DNA of 64,000 bases. Source: JAHZKS01 sp047404135. GTDB taxonomy: Bacteria > Pseudomonadota > Alphaproteobacteria > Rickettsiales > JABSSG01. The translations under genes were made by a program, and so were the position numbers. Below, one piece after another: positions 8,898 through 19,202 of the stretch. The stretch lies in the NCBI GenBank assembly GCA_047404135.1, contig JBDOIT010000006.1, positions 62,001 through 126,000 on the forward strand, read 5' to 3'. Below the pieces are notes generated by a model. That model was not told where the DNA came from. It did no database searches and worked only from the letters and a program-made list of their open reading frames with translations. Position 1 is the stretch's first letter, and every line of letters begins with the position of its first letter.

Positions 8898-10325
8898 CTA
8901 TTTTAACCCCTTTGCCTTTTCTAATGCTTCTTCTATGTTACCCACCATATAGAACGCTGCTTCTGGTACGTCATCATATTCACCATCTACAATAGCTTTG
9001 AATCCTTTTATTGTATCTTCCAAAGATACCAACTTACCAGGCACACCAGTAAACACTTCAGCAACATGGAAAGGTTGAGACAAGAATTTCTGAATCTTAC
9101 GAGCCCTGTATACAGTCAACTTATCTTCCTCGGACAATTCATCCATACCCAAAATCGCTATGATATCTTGCAGCGATTTATAAGCCTGAAGAACTTCCTG
9201 CACAGACCTCGCAACATCATAATGCTCCTGGCCAATTACTGCTGCATTAAGCATATTGGAAGTGCTGTCTAGCGGATCCACAGCAGGATATATACCAAGC
9301 TCAGCAATCTTTCTACTCAATACCGTTGTAGCATCCAAATGGGCAAATGATGCAGCTGGCGCAGGGTCAGTTAAATCATCCGCCGGCACATAAACCGCCT
9401 GGATAGAAGTAATAGAACCTTTTCGTGTAGATGTAATTCTTTCTTGAAGCGAACCCATCTCAGTTGCAAGTGTAGGCTGATAACCAACAGCAGAAGGAAT
9501 CCTGCCAAGCAAGGCTGAAACCTCAGAACCCGCCTGAGTAAATCGAAATATATTATCTATGAATAACAAAACATCCTTTCCTTCCTGATCACGAAAATAT
9601 TCTGCCTGAGTCAAGCCAGAAAGCGCAACTCTAGCCCTTGCTCCTGGGGGCTCATTCATCTGACCATATGCAAGCACAGCCTTAGATTTAGATAAATCCT
9701 TATCATTAATCACACCGGACTCAATCATCTCTCTATAAAGATCGTTACCCTCCCTAGTACGCTCACCAACACCAGCAAAAACAGAAAACCCACCATGCGC
9801 TTTCGCAACGTTATTAATAAGCTCCATTATCAAAACAGTTTTACCAACACCAGCTCCACCGAACAAACCAACTTTACCACCTTTCGCATATGGAGCCAAA
9901 AGATCAATCACCTTTATACCAGTATTTAAAATATCATTACCTGTAGACTGATCTATAAACTCAGGAGCTTTTGCATGGATTGGCATTCTTTGTTTTGCCT
10001 TGATATCACCCCTTCCATCAATTGGATCTCCAAGAACATTAATAATTCTACCTAATGTCTCCTTACCAACAGGAACAGAGATAGGAGAGCCTGTATCTGT
10101 AATCTCCACTCCACGCATTAACCCTTCTGTAGAATCCATAGCAATGGTTCTTACTTGGTTTTCACCAATATGCTGCACAACCTCCAGAACAAGCTTTCCT
10201 TCCTTCATCTCGTATTCCAGAGCATTCTGAATAGCTGGTAAATGTCCCTCAAACTCCACATCAACGACAGCTGATATAATCTGAGTGATTTTACCTTTCG
10301 TGTTTTTATTATTTTCTTTTTTCAT
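8898..10325 (-). CDS. atpD: ATP synthase F1 beta subunit
   Basis: Catalytic subunit of the F1 sector; ADP plus phosphate to ATP. The 475 residues show Walker A GGAGVGKT at 156-163, the catalytic GERTREGNDLY at 187-197, and YPAVDPLDSTSNM towards the C-terminal domain. A short Lys/Asn-rich N-terminal extension precedes the usual KITQIISAVVDVEF start. It follows atpG by 11 bp and is the last gene of the atpHAGD block, since atpC is displaced. Confidence 0.98.
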   Translation of the reverse strand: MKKENNKNTKGKITQIISAVVDVEFEGHLPAIQNALEYEMKEGKLVLEVVQHIGENQVRTIAMDSTEGLMRGVEITDTGSPISVPVGKETLGRIINVLGDPIDGRGDIKAKQRMPIHAKAPEFIDQSTGNDILNTGIKVIDLLAPYAKGGKVGLFGGAGVGKTVLIMELINNVAKAHGGFSVFAGVGERTREGNDLYREMIESGVINDKDLSKSKAVLAYGQMNEPPGARARVALSGLTQAEYFRDQEGKDVLLFIDNIFRFTQAGSEVSALLGRIPSAVGYQPTLATEMGSLQERITSTRKGSITSIQAVYVPADDLTDPAPAASFAHLDATTVLSRKIAELGIYPAVDPLDSTSNMLNAAVIGQEHYDVARSVQEVLQAYKSLQDIIAILGMDELSEEDKLTVYRARKIQKFLSQPFHVAEVFTGVPGKLVSLEDTIKGFKAIVDGEYDDVPEAAFYMVGNIEEALEKAKGLK

Positions 10326-10336
10326 GGTCTATTTAC

Positions 10337-11233
10337 CTAACTTTTACTAATTGCTTCCATACCAGAAATAATCTCTATTAACTCATTAGTTACAGCTGAT
10401 TGTCTCATTCTATTATACTGGACTGTAACCTTCTTAATAATATCCTGTGCATTTCTATTTGCATTATCCATAGCGGCCATACGTGCCCCATGCTCACCCG
10501 AGGCACTCTCTAATAGCATAGAAAAAACATTTGCTGTAATGTAGCTAGCAGCTAAATCATCTGCCATTTTTTCAAAGCTCGGCTCGTTCTCAAATAATAT
10601 TTTCTCTTCTTTGTTCTCTGTATCCTTTTTCCCTTCCTCCTTCTGGTCTTCAGGGCTATTCGAGAATAATGGTATTAGTTGCTTCGAGCTATTCTTCTGC
10701 GTGATTGAAGAGACAAACTCATTATAGAATACAACGCAATGATCCAGCTCACCCAAATTAAATTTATCCACCATAGAGATGGTGAGATCCCTTGCGGCAT
10801 CAATGTCCATCACTGCAGCCTCCCTATATAACTCTACCGATCCCATTTGAGATTTCATAACATCGTATATTTTCTTACCGACGCATAGAACTTTCTTTTT
10901 TCCTGGAATAGAAGAGACCTTGCTTTTTAAGTGCCTTACCAACCCACTATTAAAACCTCCACATAACCCTTTGTCAGATCCAAATACTATCACCAATGTA
11001 TTTTCTACAGGTTTTTCACTGCTAAATATCATTGGGAATTCAGTCTTGTCTGTTACTTGAGAAAAAACATTATCTGAAACGATATTCATCTGATCGATAT
11101 ACTCTTTATTTTCCTCAAAAGCCTTACGTGCTTTCTTCAATTTTGCAGCAGCAACAACCTTCATAGCCTGAGTAATCTTCTTAGTAGATTTTACTCCAGA
11201 GATCCTATCTTTTAGCTGCTTTAAACTTGCCAT
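10337..11233 (-). CDS. atpG: ATP synthase F1 gamma subunit
   Basis: Rotor shaft of F1. The 298 residues start with the conserved helix (LKDRISGVKSTKKITQAMK) and end with the matching C-terminal helix. In between is a highly charged Lys/Glu insertion near residues 190-215, which is variable in the family. It follows atpA with 1 bp between stop and start. Confidence 0.97.
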   Translation of the reverse strand: MASLKQLKDRISGVKSTKKITQAMKVVAAAKLKKARKAFEENKEYIDQMNIVSDNVFSQVTDKTEFPMIFSSEKPVENTLVIVFGSDKGLCGGFNSGLVRHLKSKVSSIPGKKKVLCVGKKIYDVMKSQMGSVELYREAAVMDIDAARDLTISMVDKFNLGELDHCVVFYNEFVSSITQKNSSKQLIPLFSNSPEDQKEEGKKDTENKEEKILFENEPSFEKMADDLAASYITANVFSMLLESASGEHGARMAAMDNANRNAQDIIKKVTVQYNRMRQSAVTNELIEIISGMEAISKS

Positions 11234-11234
11234 C

Positions 11235-12761
11235 TTAACTAAAGTTATTCAAAAATTTATCTAAAGTTTTTTTCATAAGAGACTCAGTATGATCTGATAT
11301 CTTTTTCTCAGTAGAAATCAGATCCAATAATTTCTTATCTTTATTCAAAGACATCAAAAGATCCCTCTCAAAATCCTTTACTCTATTAGTATCAATCTTA
11401 TCTAAATAACCATTCATACCTGCATAAAGCACAACAACTTGCTCAGCAATATTTAAAGGTTTGTATTGACCCTGCTTCAAGAGCTCTACAAGCTTTTGCC
11501 CTTTAGCCAGCATCTTCTGAGTTGAAGCATCAAGATCCGATCCAAACTGAGCAAACGATTCCATTTCTCTAAACTGCGCAAGGTCTAATTTCATAGAACC
11601 CGCAACCTGTTTCATAGCTTTTATTTGCGCGGCAGAACCCACACGGCTCACAGAAAGACCAACATTAACAGCTGGACGCACACCTTTATGGAATAACTTT
11701 GTTTCAAGGAATATCTGACCATCTGTGATAGAAATCACATTAGTCGGTATATATGCAGATACATCACCATCTTGTGTTTCGATAATTGGAAGTGCCGTCA
11801 TAGAACCTCCTCCTTTATGGTCATCTAGTTTTGCAGCCCTTTCTAGTAACCTCGAGTGTAAGAAGAAAACATCACCAGGGAACGCCTCTCTTCCCGGAGG
11901 CCTACGAAGCAATAGAGACATCTCTCTATAAGCCACCGCATGCTTAGATAGATCATCGTAGATAATCAATGAATGCATTTTATCATCACGAAAATATTCC
12001 CCCATAGCACAACCAGAATAAGGAGCCAAAAATTGCATTGGTGCAGAATCAGAAGCAGAAGCGACCACAACTATAGTATATTCAAGTGCACCTTCTTCTG
12101 CCAATTTCTCAACAATTCTAGCAACAGTAGATTGCTTCTGCCCTATAGCAACATAAACACAATATAGCCTATCATCTTCTTTCTTAGATTTATTAGCTTC
12201 ACGCTGGTTTATAATTGTATCAATAGCAATCGCCGTCTTACCAGTCTGCCTATCACCTATAATCAACTCCCTCTGACCTCTACCAATCGGAATCAGAGAG
12301 TCGATAGATTTTATACCAGTCTGCACAGATTCATGCACAGATTTACGGTCAATGATACCTGGTGCTTTAACCTCAACACGCCTCCTTTCCTTGGTTTTTA
12401 GAGCACCCTTACCATCAATTGGTCGGCCAAGACCGTCAACTACTCTACCCAAAAGCTCTTTACCTACAGGTACTTCCACGATCTTTTTTGTACGCTTCAC
12501 TTGAGACCCCTCATGTATACCCTGTACTTCACCAAACACCACAACACCAACGAAATCTTGTTCCAAGTTCAGAGCCATACCTTTGATTCCATTCTCAAAC
12601 TCAACCATCTCACCATATTCAACACGGTCTAATCCATATACTTTGGCGATCCCATCACCAACAGATATAACTTCTCCGATTTCTTTAAACTCGATACCTG
12701 AGTCGAATCCCTCGATTTGTTTCTTCAGGATGTTAGCTACTTCTGGAAATTTCATTGTCAT
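11235..12761 (-). CDS. atpA: ATP synthase F1 alpha subunit
   Basis: Non-catalytic nucleotide-binding subunit of F1. ATG 12761 is chosen: AAGGA lies six bases before it, while the TTG at 12767 directly abuts that Shine-Dalgarno. This gives 508 residues. Walker A GDRQTGKT lies near residues 169-176, and the alpha-subunit string RPAVNVGLSVSRVGS follows. Full length. It lies 22 bp after atpH. Confidence 0.97.
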   Translation of the reverse strand: MTMKFPEVANILKKQIEGFDSGIEFKEIGEVISVGDGIAKVYGLDRVEYGEMVEFENGIKGMALNLEQDFVGVVVFGEVQGIHEGSQVKRTKKIVEVPVGKELLGRVVDGLGRPIDGKGALKTKERRRVEVKAPGIIDRKSVHESVQTGIKSIDSLIPIGRGQRELIIGDRQTGKTAIAIDTIINQREANKSKKEDDRLYCVYVAIGQKQSTVARIVEKLAEEGALEYTIVVVASASDSAPMQFLAPYSGCAMGEYFRDDKMHSLIIYDDLSKHAVAYREMSLLLRRPPGREAFPGDVFFLHSRLLERAAKLDDHKGGGSMTALPIIETQDGDVSAYIPTNVISITDGQIFLETKLFHKGVRPAVNVGLSVSRVGSAAQIKAMKQVAGSMKLDLAQFREMESFAQFGSDLDASTQKMLAKGQKLVELLKQGQYKPLNIAEQVVVLYAGMNGYLDKIDTNRVKDFERDLLMSLNKDKKLLDLISTEKKISDHTESLMKKTLDKFLNNFS

Positions 12762-12783
12762 TGGCAATCCTTATATTTGTTGT

Positions 12784-13344
12784 TTACTGTTCGGATAAAT
12801 TTACATTCTCTACAAAAAGCTTCATTTTGTGCATCTTATGTGCAATGGAATCATCAAAAATCATAGATCCTATTTTTATCATGGTTCCACCAATAATAGT
12901 TTGGTCCACAACATTATCTACCCAAATCTTCTTCATCATATTTTTTGAGAAAAATTTCTCAATAGAAGAAATCTCACTTTTAGGTAATTTCTTGATTGAT
13001 ACTATCTGTACTTTTTCTACATTATCCATTTCATAGCATAGTTCCTGGAATTCTTTTACAATATCGTTTATTACATCTAGCCTTTTCTTTACAGATAACA
13101 CTTTTAAGAATTTTACTGTAATAGAATGGAATTTATGTTTTTTTTGAATCTTATCAACAAAATCACAACGCATCTCATTAGAGTATACAGCGTCATTTAT
13201 CATTACAATTTCTTTGATGAATTCTTGAAATATAGATAAAATCAACTCTAGATCCTTTGATATCCTATCAAGGCTCTTTTTTTCTTTAGCGACAAAGAAT
13301 ATAGCTGTCGCATATTTTCGGACTATCTTGGGGCTAGTAGCCAT
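12784..13344 (-). CDS. atpH: ATP synthase F1 delta subunit
   Basis: Peripheral-stalk subunit joining F1 to the b-type F0 subunits (OSCP family). ATG 13344 (MATSPKIVRKYATAIF) is preferred over the upstream TTG at 13350, giving 186 residues. The N-terminal six-helix domain and C-terminal strands (ending in a GGTMIKIGSMIFDDSI string) fit the family. It heads the atpHAGD operon. F0 genes are not nearby, as is usual in Alphaproteobacteria. Confidence 0.93.
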   Translation of the reverse strand: MATSPKIVRKYATAIFFVAKEKKSLDRISKDLELILSIFQEFIKEIVMINDAVYSNEMRCDFVDKIQKKHKFHSITVKFLKVLSVKKRLDVINDIVKEFQELCYEMDNVEKVQIVSIKKLPKSEISSIEKFFSKNMMKKIWVDNVVDQTIIGGTMIKIGSMIFDDSIAHKMHKMKLFVENVNLSEQ

Positions 13345-13359
13345 AAACAACCAAAATCA

Positions 13360-13387
13360 TTGACTTCATGGTCATCTAAACTATCAT
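13360..13387 (+). promoter_or_regulatory. Promoter for putP
   Basis: TTGACT (13360-13365), 16 bp spacer, TATCAT (13382-13387), 65 bp upstream of the putP start on the plus strand, in the divergent region shared with atpH. Confidence 0.6.
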
Positions 13388-13452
13388 AGGCCCCAGAAAA
13401 CTTCAACATAAAGCTTGAGCTGAACCGTATCCCACTCTCCTCTGTATCTAAT

Positions 13453-14865
13453 ATGAAACTCACAGTACTTCTTCTATATATACTAATCATCTACATCATA
13501 GGAGCTATATCGTCTAAATATACTAAGACCTCTTCCGATTATTTATTAGGCAGCAGAAAGCTAAATACCATCACAACAGCATTTGGTGTTGGCGCATCAG
13601 ATATGAGCGGATGGCTAATGATGGCTGTGCCAGGAGCATTCCTAATGCAAGGCATGGTAAATATATGGATACCTATTGGATTAGTCATAGGAGCATATGC
13701 CAACTGGAACATTGTTGGAAAAAGACTGCGATCCTATACCGAAAAATACGGCAATGCACTGACCATACCTTGGTATCTTGCTAATAGGTTTAATGATCAA
13801 ACAAATACCATACGAGTCGCGACAGCATCAATACTACTGATATTCTTTACAGTTTATTCTTCTACCGGGTTAATAGCTTGTGCACTAATAATACAAAATG
13901 AGTTTGCTCTCTCATATACAAATGCGCTTTGGATAAGTGCTGCCATAATAGTCATCTACACATCTATAGGTGGTTTTATTGCGGTTAGTTGGATAGATGT
14001 CTTCCAAGGAATATTGATGCTCATTGCCATACTCATAGTTCCATACGTAGCTCTACAAAACCTTGGGGGCATGACTGAAATTTCCAATGTCTTATCTTCA
14101 AATAATATAAATTACTCTGATCCCTTTAAAGATAAAACTATTTTAGAAATAATATCAATGATGAGCTGGGGACTTGGTTACTTTGGACAGCTGCATATTT
14201 TGCTTCGTTTTATGGCAGCAAAATCACCAGAAGTCATAGATAAATCACAAAGAATCTGCATGCCTTGGATGATATCCTCATTTGCTGGAGCTGGAGCTCT
14301 TGGCCTGGTAGGAGCAGCATTATTTGCAAAAACACCTTTGGATAACCCAGAAACAATATTCTTCAAAGCAGCAGACATATTATTCCCATCATGGGCTTCT
14401 GGTATATTGTTAGCAGCAATATTCTCTGCAATCATGAGCACTATCTCTGCTCAATTATTGGCCTCATCTAGTGCAATCACCGAAGATATCTTACTCAGAT
14501 TCACAAATAGAATAAGTGATAAGAAAAGACTCCTCGTAAACAGAATGGCAGTTATTTGCATTACGATAGCAGCAGCATCAATAGCGAGAAACCCAGAAAG
14601 CAGCATATTATCTCTAGTAGCCCATGCATGGGCAGGTCTCGGTGCGTCTTTCGGGCCCGTAATCTTGCTATCTTTATATTGGAAAAAAATGACAAAATTA
14701 GGAGCAGTATCCGGAATACTCACTGGTGGAATAACAGTTCTAGCATGGGAAGGCTTGCAGGGCTATCACCCTATGTTTGAGATATATGAAATCATACCCG
14801 CATTCTTCCTCTCCTGCTTGGCCATATATGTAGGGAGCAAGGTAAAAAAGGAAGCCCTGGCATAG
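13453..14865 (+). CDS. putP: Sodium/proline symporter
   Basis: Na+-coupled uptake of proline in the solute:sodium symporter family. The 470 residues make about 12-13 membrane segments. The PutP string GASDMSGWLMMAVPGA lies near residues 50-65, in the region of the family that binds sodium and proline. Proline is a common imported energy source in intracellular bacteria and could feed the glutamate dehydrogenase at the left edge (inference). It ends 1 bp before the convergent priA stop. Confidence 0.93.
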   Translation: MKLTVLLLYILIIYIIGAISSKYTKTSSDYLLGSRKLNTITTAFGVGASDMSGWLMMAVPGAFLMQGMVNIWIPIGLVIGAYANWNIVGKRLRSYTEKYGNALTIPWYLANRFNDQTNTIRVATASILLIFFTVYSSTGLIACALIIQNEFALSYTNALWISAAIIVIYTSIGGFIAVSWIDVFQGILMLIAILIVPYVALQNLGGMTEISNVLSSNNINYSDPFKDKTILEIISMMSWGLGYFGQLHILLRFMAAKSPEVIDKSQRICMPWMISSFAGAGALGLVGAALFAKTPLDNPETIFFKAADILFPSWASGILLAAIFSAIMSTISAQLLASSSAITEDILLRFTNRISDKKRLLVNRMAVICITIAAASIARNPESSILSLVAHAWAGLGASFGPVILLSLYWKKMTKLGAVSGILTGGITVLAWEGLQGYHPMFEIYEIIPAFFLSCLAIYVGSKVKKEALA

Positions 14866-14866
14866 A

Positions 14867-16822
14867 CTACATAAAGTTATAAGGATCAACATCAATTTTC
14901 ATTCTAGTTGTAGAAGGTATCTTGATTTTTGAAACCCATTTATTCACATATTCTTGTACCTTGCCTCCATTCGGACTTTTTACTAAGAAACGATACCTAT
15001 ACCTACCTCTTATATAATATATAGGAGCTAGTACAGGACCCAATACTAAAATAGATTTATCATATTCAACTTGCTTTGCAAGGTTATGAGCAACCTCCTC
15101 TAATCTAGACTCGTTTCGATCACTCAGCATGACCCCAACAAGCCTACTAAATGGGGGCATATTCATATCTTTACGAGACTGAATTTCAAGATCGTAGAAA
15201 TCATCACGCTTCCCTTCCTGAAGCGCTTTAACAATAGGGTTTGATGGGTAATAAGTTTGAACCAAAACCTCCCCTTTAGTTTCTCGGCCTGCCCTACCAC
15301 TTACTTGAGTTAGGAGCTGATATGTTCTCTCTGATGCACGAAGATCTGCTCCAAATAACCCAATATCTGCATCTACTATACCAACCAAATCCAGAGCGGG
15401 AAAATGGTGACCTTTGCTAAGAATTTGAGTACCAATAATAATACGCACCTCTCTGTTCAGTATACGATCTATAATCTCCCCACCTATGTCCTTTTCTAAG
15501 ATATCCTTTGTAACAACCATGTATTTCTCCTCAGGCCATAATGCCTTCACCTCTTCAGCAATCCTCTCAACACCCGGACCACAATTTATTAAAGAGTCTT
15601 TCTCTTCACACTCTCCGCAATCCTTTTGTATATATTTTTTATAACCACAATAATGGCACAATAATGAGTTGTTGGATTTGTGAGCAACCAAGAAAGTTGA
15701 ACAATTATTGCAAGTCTCCTTATGCCCACAAGATTTACATAATGTTATAGGCGCATATCCTCTTCTATTTAAGAAGAGCATCACCTGCTTATCTTTTGAC
15801 AAATATTCTTCTATTTTTTTCTGCAGCTTATCAGATATCCATTTCCCTTTACTCAGCCCACTTTTAGACATATCTACAATATTAATCTTTGGCAATGTAG
15901 CCCCACCATAACGAGAGTCTAATTTTACACGGTGATATTTTCCTTTTGATATATTATGTATAGTTTCAATCGATGGAGTGGCAGAAGAAAGTACCACTGG
16001 TATTTTATTAAAATGCCCACAAGCAACTGCCATATCCCTTGCATTATAAACCATCCCATCCTCCTGCTTATACGAAGTATCATGCTCTTCATCCACAACA
16101 ATAAGCTTCAGATCTTTGAATGGGAGGAATAAACCACTACGGGCCCCAATTATAAACCTCGCTTTTCCCGTCATGATGTAAGAGAGAAGTTCTTTTTTTA
16201 CTTTCGGAGTAACCTCCGAATGCCATACATCTGGTTTAAACCCTATAATTTTCTCAAATCTTTTTACAAATTGATTAGTCAAAGTAATTTCTGGCATCAA
16301 TATCAGTACTTGGCCAGAATCATCTTCAAGTATCTTTGTTATTATCTCAGAATATGTCTCTGTTTTCCCAGACCCCGTGACCCCATCCAATACAAAAACC
16401 TCGTGCTTATTATTCATCTTAGATATCATGAATTCAGACGCAGCTTTTTGTGCGTCATTTAATGCCGTAGGTTTTGTTTTGATTTTTTCTGGGTTCACAC
16501 TTGCGGCTTCATCAATAGAAAAATCCACAGGAATCGCAAGCTTCAAAACATTTCCAATACTAGCCATTGTATAATAAGAAACAAATTTCATAAAATGGAT
16601 CTGATCTACAGAAAAAGCAAAACCCTTTATCACATTAAGAACTTTCTTAAGCTTTCCCTTTAGAAGATCACTTTTATTTTCACCAAGAACCACTCCAAGA
16701 ATCTCCTTGTTTCTAAAAGGAACAAGCACTAAACTCCCCACAGAACATTCTTGCTCGATATAGTAATCAAACACACTTTTCTTTTGAAGAGTTGGTATCG
16801 CAACTTGAATTTCTTTGTACAT
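14867..16822 (-). CDS. priA: Primosomal protein N' (replication restart helicase PriA)
   Basis: 3'-to-5' DNA helicase that reloads DnaB at collapsed forks. The 651 residues show Walker A GVTGSGKT near 145-152, the DEEH box (VVDEEHD), helicase motifs QVSGRAGR and GTQILSKGHHF, and the zinc-binding cysteine cluster (CKSCGHKETCNNC, then CHYCGY and CGEC). It lacks a clear partner nearby. It is slightly short for the family but all motifs are present. Confidence 0.97.
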   Translation of the reverse strand: MYKEIQVAIPTLQKKSVFDYYIEQECSVGSLVLVPFRNKEILGVVLGENKSDLLKGKLKKVLNVIKGFAFSVDQIHFMKFVSYYTMASIGNVLKLAIPVDFSIDEAASVNPEKIKTKPTALNDAQKAASEFMISKMNNKHEVFVLDGVTGSGKTETYSEIITKILEDDSGQVLILMPEITLTNQFVKRFEKIIGFKPDVWHSEVTPKVKKELLSYIMTGKARFIIGARSGLFLPFKDLKLIVVDEEHDTSYKQEDGMVYNARDMAVACGHFNKIPVVLSSATPSIETIHNISKGKYHRVKLDSRYGGATLPKINIVDMSKSGLSKGKWISDKLQKKIEEYLSKDKQVMLFLNRRGYAPITLCKSCGHKETCNNCSTFLVAHKSNNSLLCHYCGYKKYIQKDCGECEEKDSLINCGPGVERIAEEVKALWPEEKYMVVTKDILEKDIGGEIIDRILNREVRIIIGTQILSKGHHFPALDLVGIVDADIGLFGADLRASERTYQLLTQVSGRAGRETKGEVLVQTYYPSNPIVKALQEGKRDDFYDLEIQSRKDMNMPPFSRLVGVMLSDRNESRLEEVAHNLAKQVEYDKSILVLGPVLAPIYYIRGRYRYRFLVKSPNGGKVQEYVNKWVSKIKIPSTTRMKIDVDPYNFM

Positions 16823-16858
16823 ATGCTGTTATATCGTTGCTGTGATTAGGGAATTCAT

Positions 16859-16886
16859 TTGATTAATTTTCTTTTGCAATTATAAT
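16859..16886 (+). promoter_or_regulatory. Promoter for glmS
   Basis: TTGATT (16859-16864), 16 bp spacer, perfect TATAAT (16881-16886), 41 bp before the glmS start. The gap to divergent priA is only 105 bp, so no glmS ribozyme-sized element is present. Confidence 0.7.
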
Positions 16887-16927
16887 AACTAAGTTTTCAT
16901 AGAAAGTTTACAATAAAATATCCCGAT

Positions 16928-18739
16928 ATGTGCGGAATTATAGGAATTAATAGTAAAAGTGAAGTTGTATCACAGACCTTAAAGGGTTTATTGAAACTTG
17001 AATATAGAGGTTACGACTCCGCAGGTATATCTTTTATTGGAGAAGACAAAGAAATTTCTACGATGAAAGTATCAGGTAAAATCAAATTACTCCAAGAAAT
17101 TACAGAACAAGAGAAAGCGCAAGGCACTCTAGCAATATCCCACACTAGATGGGCCACTCATGGTGAACCGTCAGATAGAAATGCGCATCCTCACTCCTCC
17201 GAAAAAATATCCATTGTGCATAATGGGATTATAGAAAATTCAGACAAAATAAAATTACAATTATCCGACTCATATTTCAAATCAGAAACTGATAGCGAAG
17301 TAATATTGCATCTAATAGAGTATTTCTTAAATAAAGGACTCTCTCCTGTAAACGCCGTAAGAAAAGCAACCGCACAACTGGAAGGTTCTTATGCAATACT
17401 AGCTATATTTGCTGATCATCCAGACATTATGATAGCTACAAAGAAAAATTCACCATTAGTACTCGGACAAAGCGAAGATATCTCCTATGTAAGCTCAGAC
17501 TCTTACTCTCTTTCTGGCTATGTAGAGTCGGTATCTTATTTAGAAGACCAAGATTTGTCCGTCCTTTCAAAAGGAAAAATAGATATTTTTGATATCAACG
17601 GAAACCCGGTAACAAGGGCTTCATCTGAGATTTGCACCAAGGTATCTTCCTACACAAAGGGGCATTTTGAGCATTACATGCAGAAAGAAATCTTTGAACA
17701 GCCGATGACAAGCAAAAACACTTTAGACCATTACATCAAAAACAAAAAATTCACAGAGGCTATTCCTACGCTCGATATAGAGAAAATAGAAAAGATATAT
17801 ATCATCGCGTGTGGAACATCTTATTTTGCAGGACTGATTGCAAAATCATGGATAGAAAACTATTTGCATATTAGCACCGAAGTAGAAATAGCATCTGAGT
17901 TCCAATTCAACCCTGTGGTACAGAATAAAAACAATATCTCCATATTCATATCACAATCGGGGGAAACAGCTGATACAGTTAGATGTCTAAGAGAATTCAA
18001 AAATTACACGCAGAAATCCATCGGTATCATCAATTCAACGCAAAGCACTATAGCGCGAGAAACATCTATATCTCTCCCTCTTTGTGCTGGTCAAGAAATT
18101 GGGGTAGCATCAACAAAAGCATTCACCTCTCAGCTTCTTGTATTAGCATGCTTCACGTTAAAAGCGGCTTCCGAAAAAAACAGCTTACCTCAAGAGAAAG
18201 TAGAGCAATATATAAATAACCTACTTCTTTCCCCAGGAAAAATTGCAGAGTCACTCAGTCATGCTGAGATTTACAGAAACATTGCAAAAGATATCATAAA
18301 ATCTAAAGGTATCATGTTTATCGGAAGAGGTCCATCTTATGCAATAGCATCTGAAGGAGCGTTAAAGCTCAAAGAACTATCTTATATACACGCTGAATCC
18401 TTCCCAGCAGGAGAATTAAAGCATGGCCCAATTGCTTTGATAGATGAAACAGTATCAGTAGTAGCTCTCGCACCAAATGATGGAACTATAAATAAAACAT
18501 CTTCAAATATTCATTCAATCTTATCTAGAAAAGGAAATGTAATTCTTTTGAGCGACTCGAAAGAAAAAGGTTTAACAGAGAAATGTAAATTCCACCTTTG
18601 TATACCTTACTCAGATCCATTTTCTGCATCAATATTATACAATATACCACAACAGCTAATCTCTTACTACGCCGCTACCTTATCTGAAAACAATGTAGAC
18701 CAACCAAGAAATTTAGCAAAATCTGTAACAGTCGAGTAG
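16928..18739 (+). CDS. glmS: Glutamine--fructose-6-phosphate aminotransferase (isomerizing)
   Basis: Makes glucosamine-6-phosphate, the entry to UDP-GlcNAc for peptidoglycan and lipid A. The 603 residues start MCGIIGI with catalytic Cys2 of the class II glutaminase domain (about 1-235), followed by two SIS domains (CGTSYFAG, SQSGETADT, then IGRGPSYAIASEGALKLKE), and end NLAKSVTVE with the catalytic C-tail. Full length. It matches the wall genes mraY and murF further on. Confidence 0.98.
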   Translation: MCGIIGINSKSEVVSQTLKGLLKLEYRGYDSAGISFIGEDKEISTMKVSGKIKLLQEITEQEKAQGTLAISHTRWATHGEPSDRNAHPHSSEKISIVHNGIIENSDKIKLQLSDSYFKSETDSEVILHLIEYFLNKGLSPVNAVRKATAQLEGSYAILAIFADHPDIMIATKKNSPLVLGQSEDISYVSSDSYSLSGYVESVSYLEDQDLSVLSKGKIDIFDINGNPVTRASSEICTKVSSYTKGHFEHYMQKEIFEQPMTSKNTLDHYIKNKKFTEAIPTLDIEKIEKIYIIACGTSYFAGLIAKSWIENYLHISTEVEIASEFQFNPVVQNKNNISIFISQSGETADTVRCLREFKNYTQKSIGIINSTQSTIARETSISLPLCAGQEIGVASTKAFTSQLLVLACFTLKAASEKNSLPQEKVEQYINNLLLSPGKIAESLSHAEIYRNIAKDIIKSKGIMFIGRGPSYAIASEGALKLKELSYIHAESFPAGELKHGPIALIDETVSVVALAPNDGTINKTSSNIHSILSRKGNVILLSDSKEKGLTEKCKFHLCIPYSDPFSASILYNIPQQLISYYAATLSENNVDQPRNLAKSVTVE

Positions 18740-18740
18740 C

Positions 18741-19193
18741 TTAACTATAAAGCTCCTTCGCGCGATCTTCAAAGCATTTAAGCATCTTCTTCAGCGCTTC
18801 TTCAAAAATAGCTCCAATAAGCTTCTGCAAGAATTTTGATTGGAACTCAAAAGCAAGGTGGAATGTGATTTTTGTCTGATCATGATCTGAATCATATTCA
18901 AATTTCCAGTTATTAACTAAAGTCTTGAATGGGCCTTCTATCGCTTCAACATCTACGCTGCAAATTGACTTTTCTTCCTTGGGCTCTTCTAAAGAGACCT
19001 TAGAAACATATTTTTCCATCATCATAGAAAACTTGATCACCAACTCTGCGCGCAATTCAGAAGGACTAACCTCCTCTACACGGGACGTAGAACACCATGG
19101 TAAAAATTCTGGGTATTTTTCTATATCTTTCACCAATAGAAATAATTGCCTAGGAGAAAAATTAGAATAATAAATTTGTTGATGATCAATCAT
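18741..19193 (-). CDS. Coq10/RatA-type START-domain protein
   Basis: Small polyketide cyclase/START family protein; in Alphaproteobacteria and mitochondria Coq10 binds ubiquinone and supports respiration. ATG 19193 (MIDHQQIYYSNFSP) gives 150 residues, as usual. A GTG at 19247 would add 18 residues but lies upstream of the likely promoter. PEFLPWC near the N-terminus and the hydrophobic C-terminal helix are family hallmarks. It converges on glmS with a 1 bp gap. Coq10 is preferred to RatA by lineage only. Confidence 0.88.
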   Translation of the reverse strand: MIDHQQIYYSNFSPRQLFLLVKDIEKYPEFLPWCSTSRVEEVSPSELRAELVIKFSMMMEKYVSKVSLEEPKEEKSICSVDVEAIEGPFKTLVNNWKFEYDSDHDQTKITFHLAFEFQSKFLQKLIGAIFEEALKKMLKCFEDRAKELYS

Positions 19194-19202
19194 AATATAG
19201 GG

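Noticed and set aside
16823..16927. glmS ribozyme or riboswitch
   Set aside because: Only 105 bp separates the divergent genes and no such fold is visible; a plain promoter explains it.
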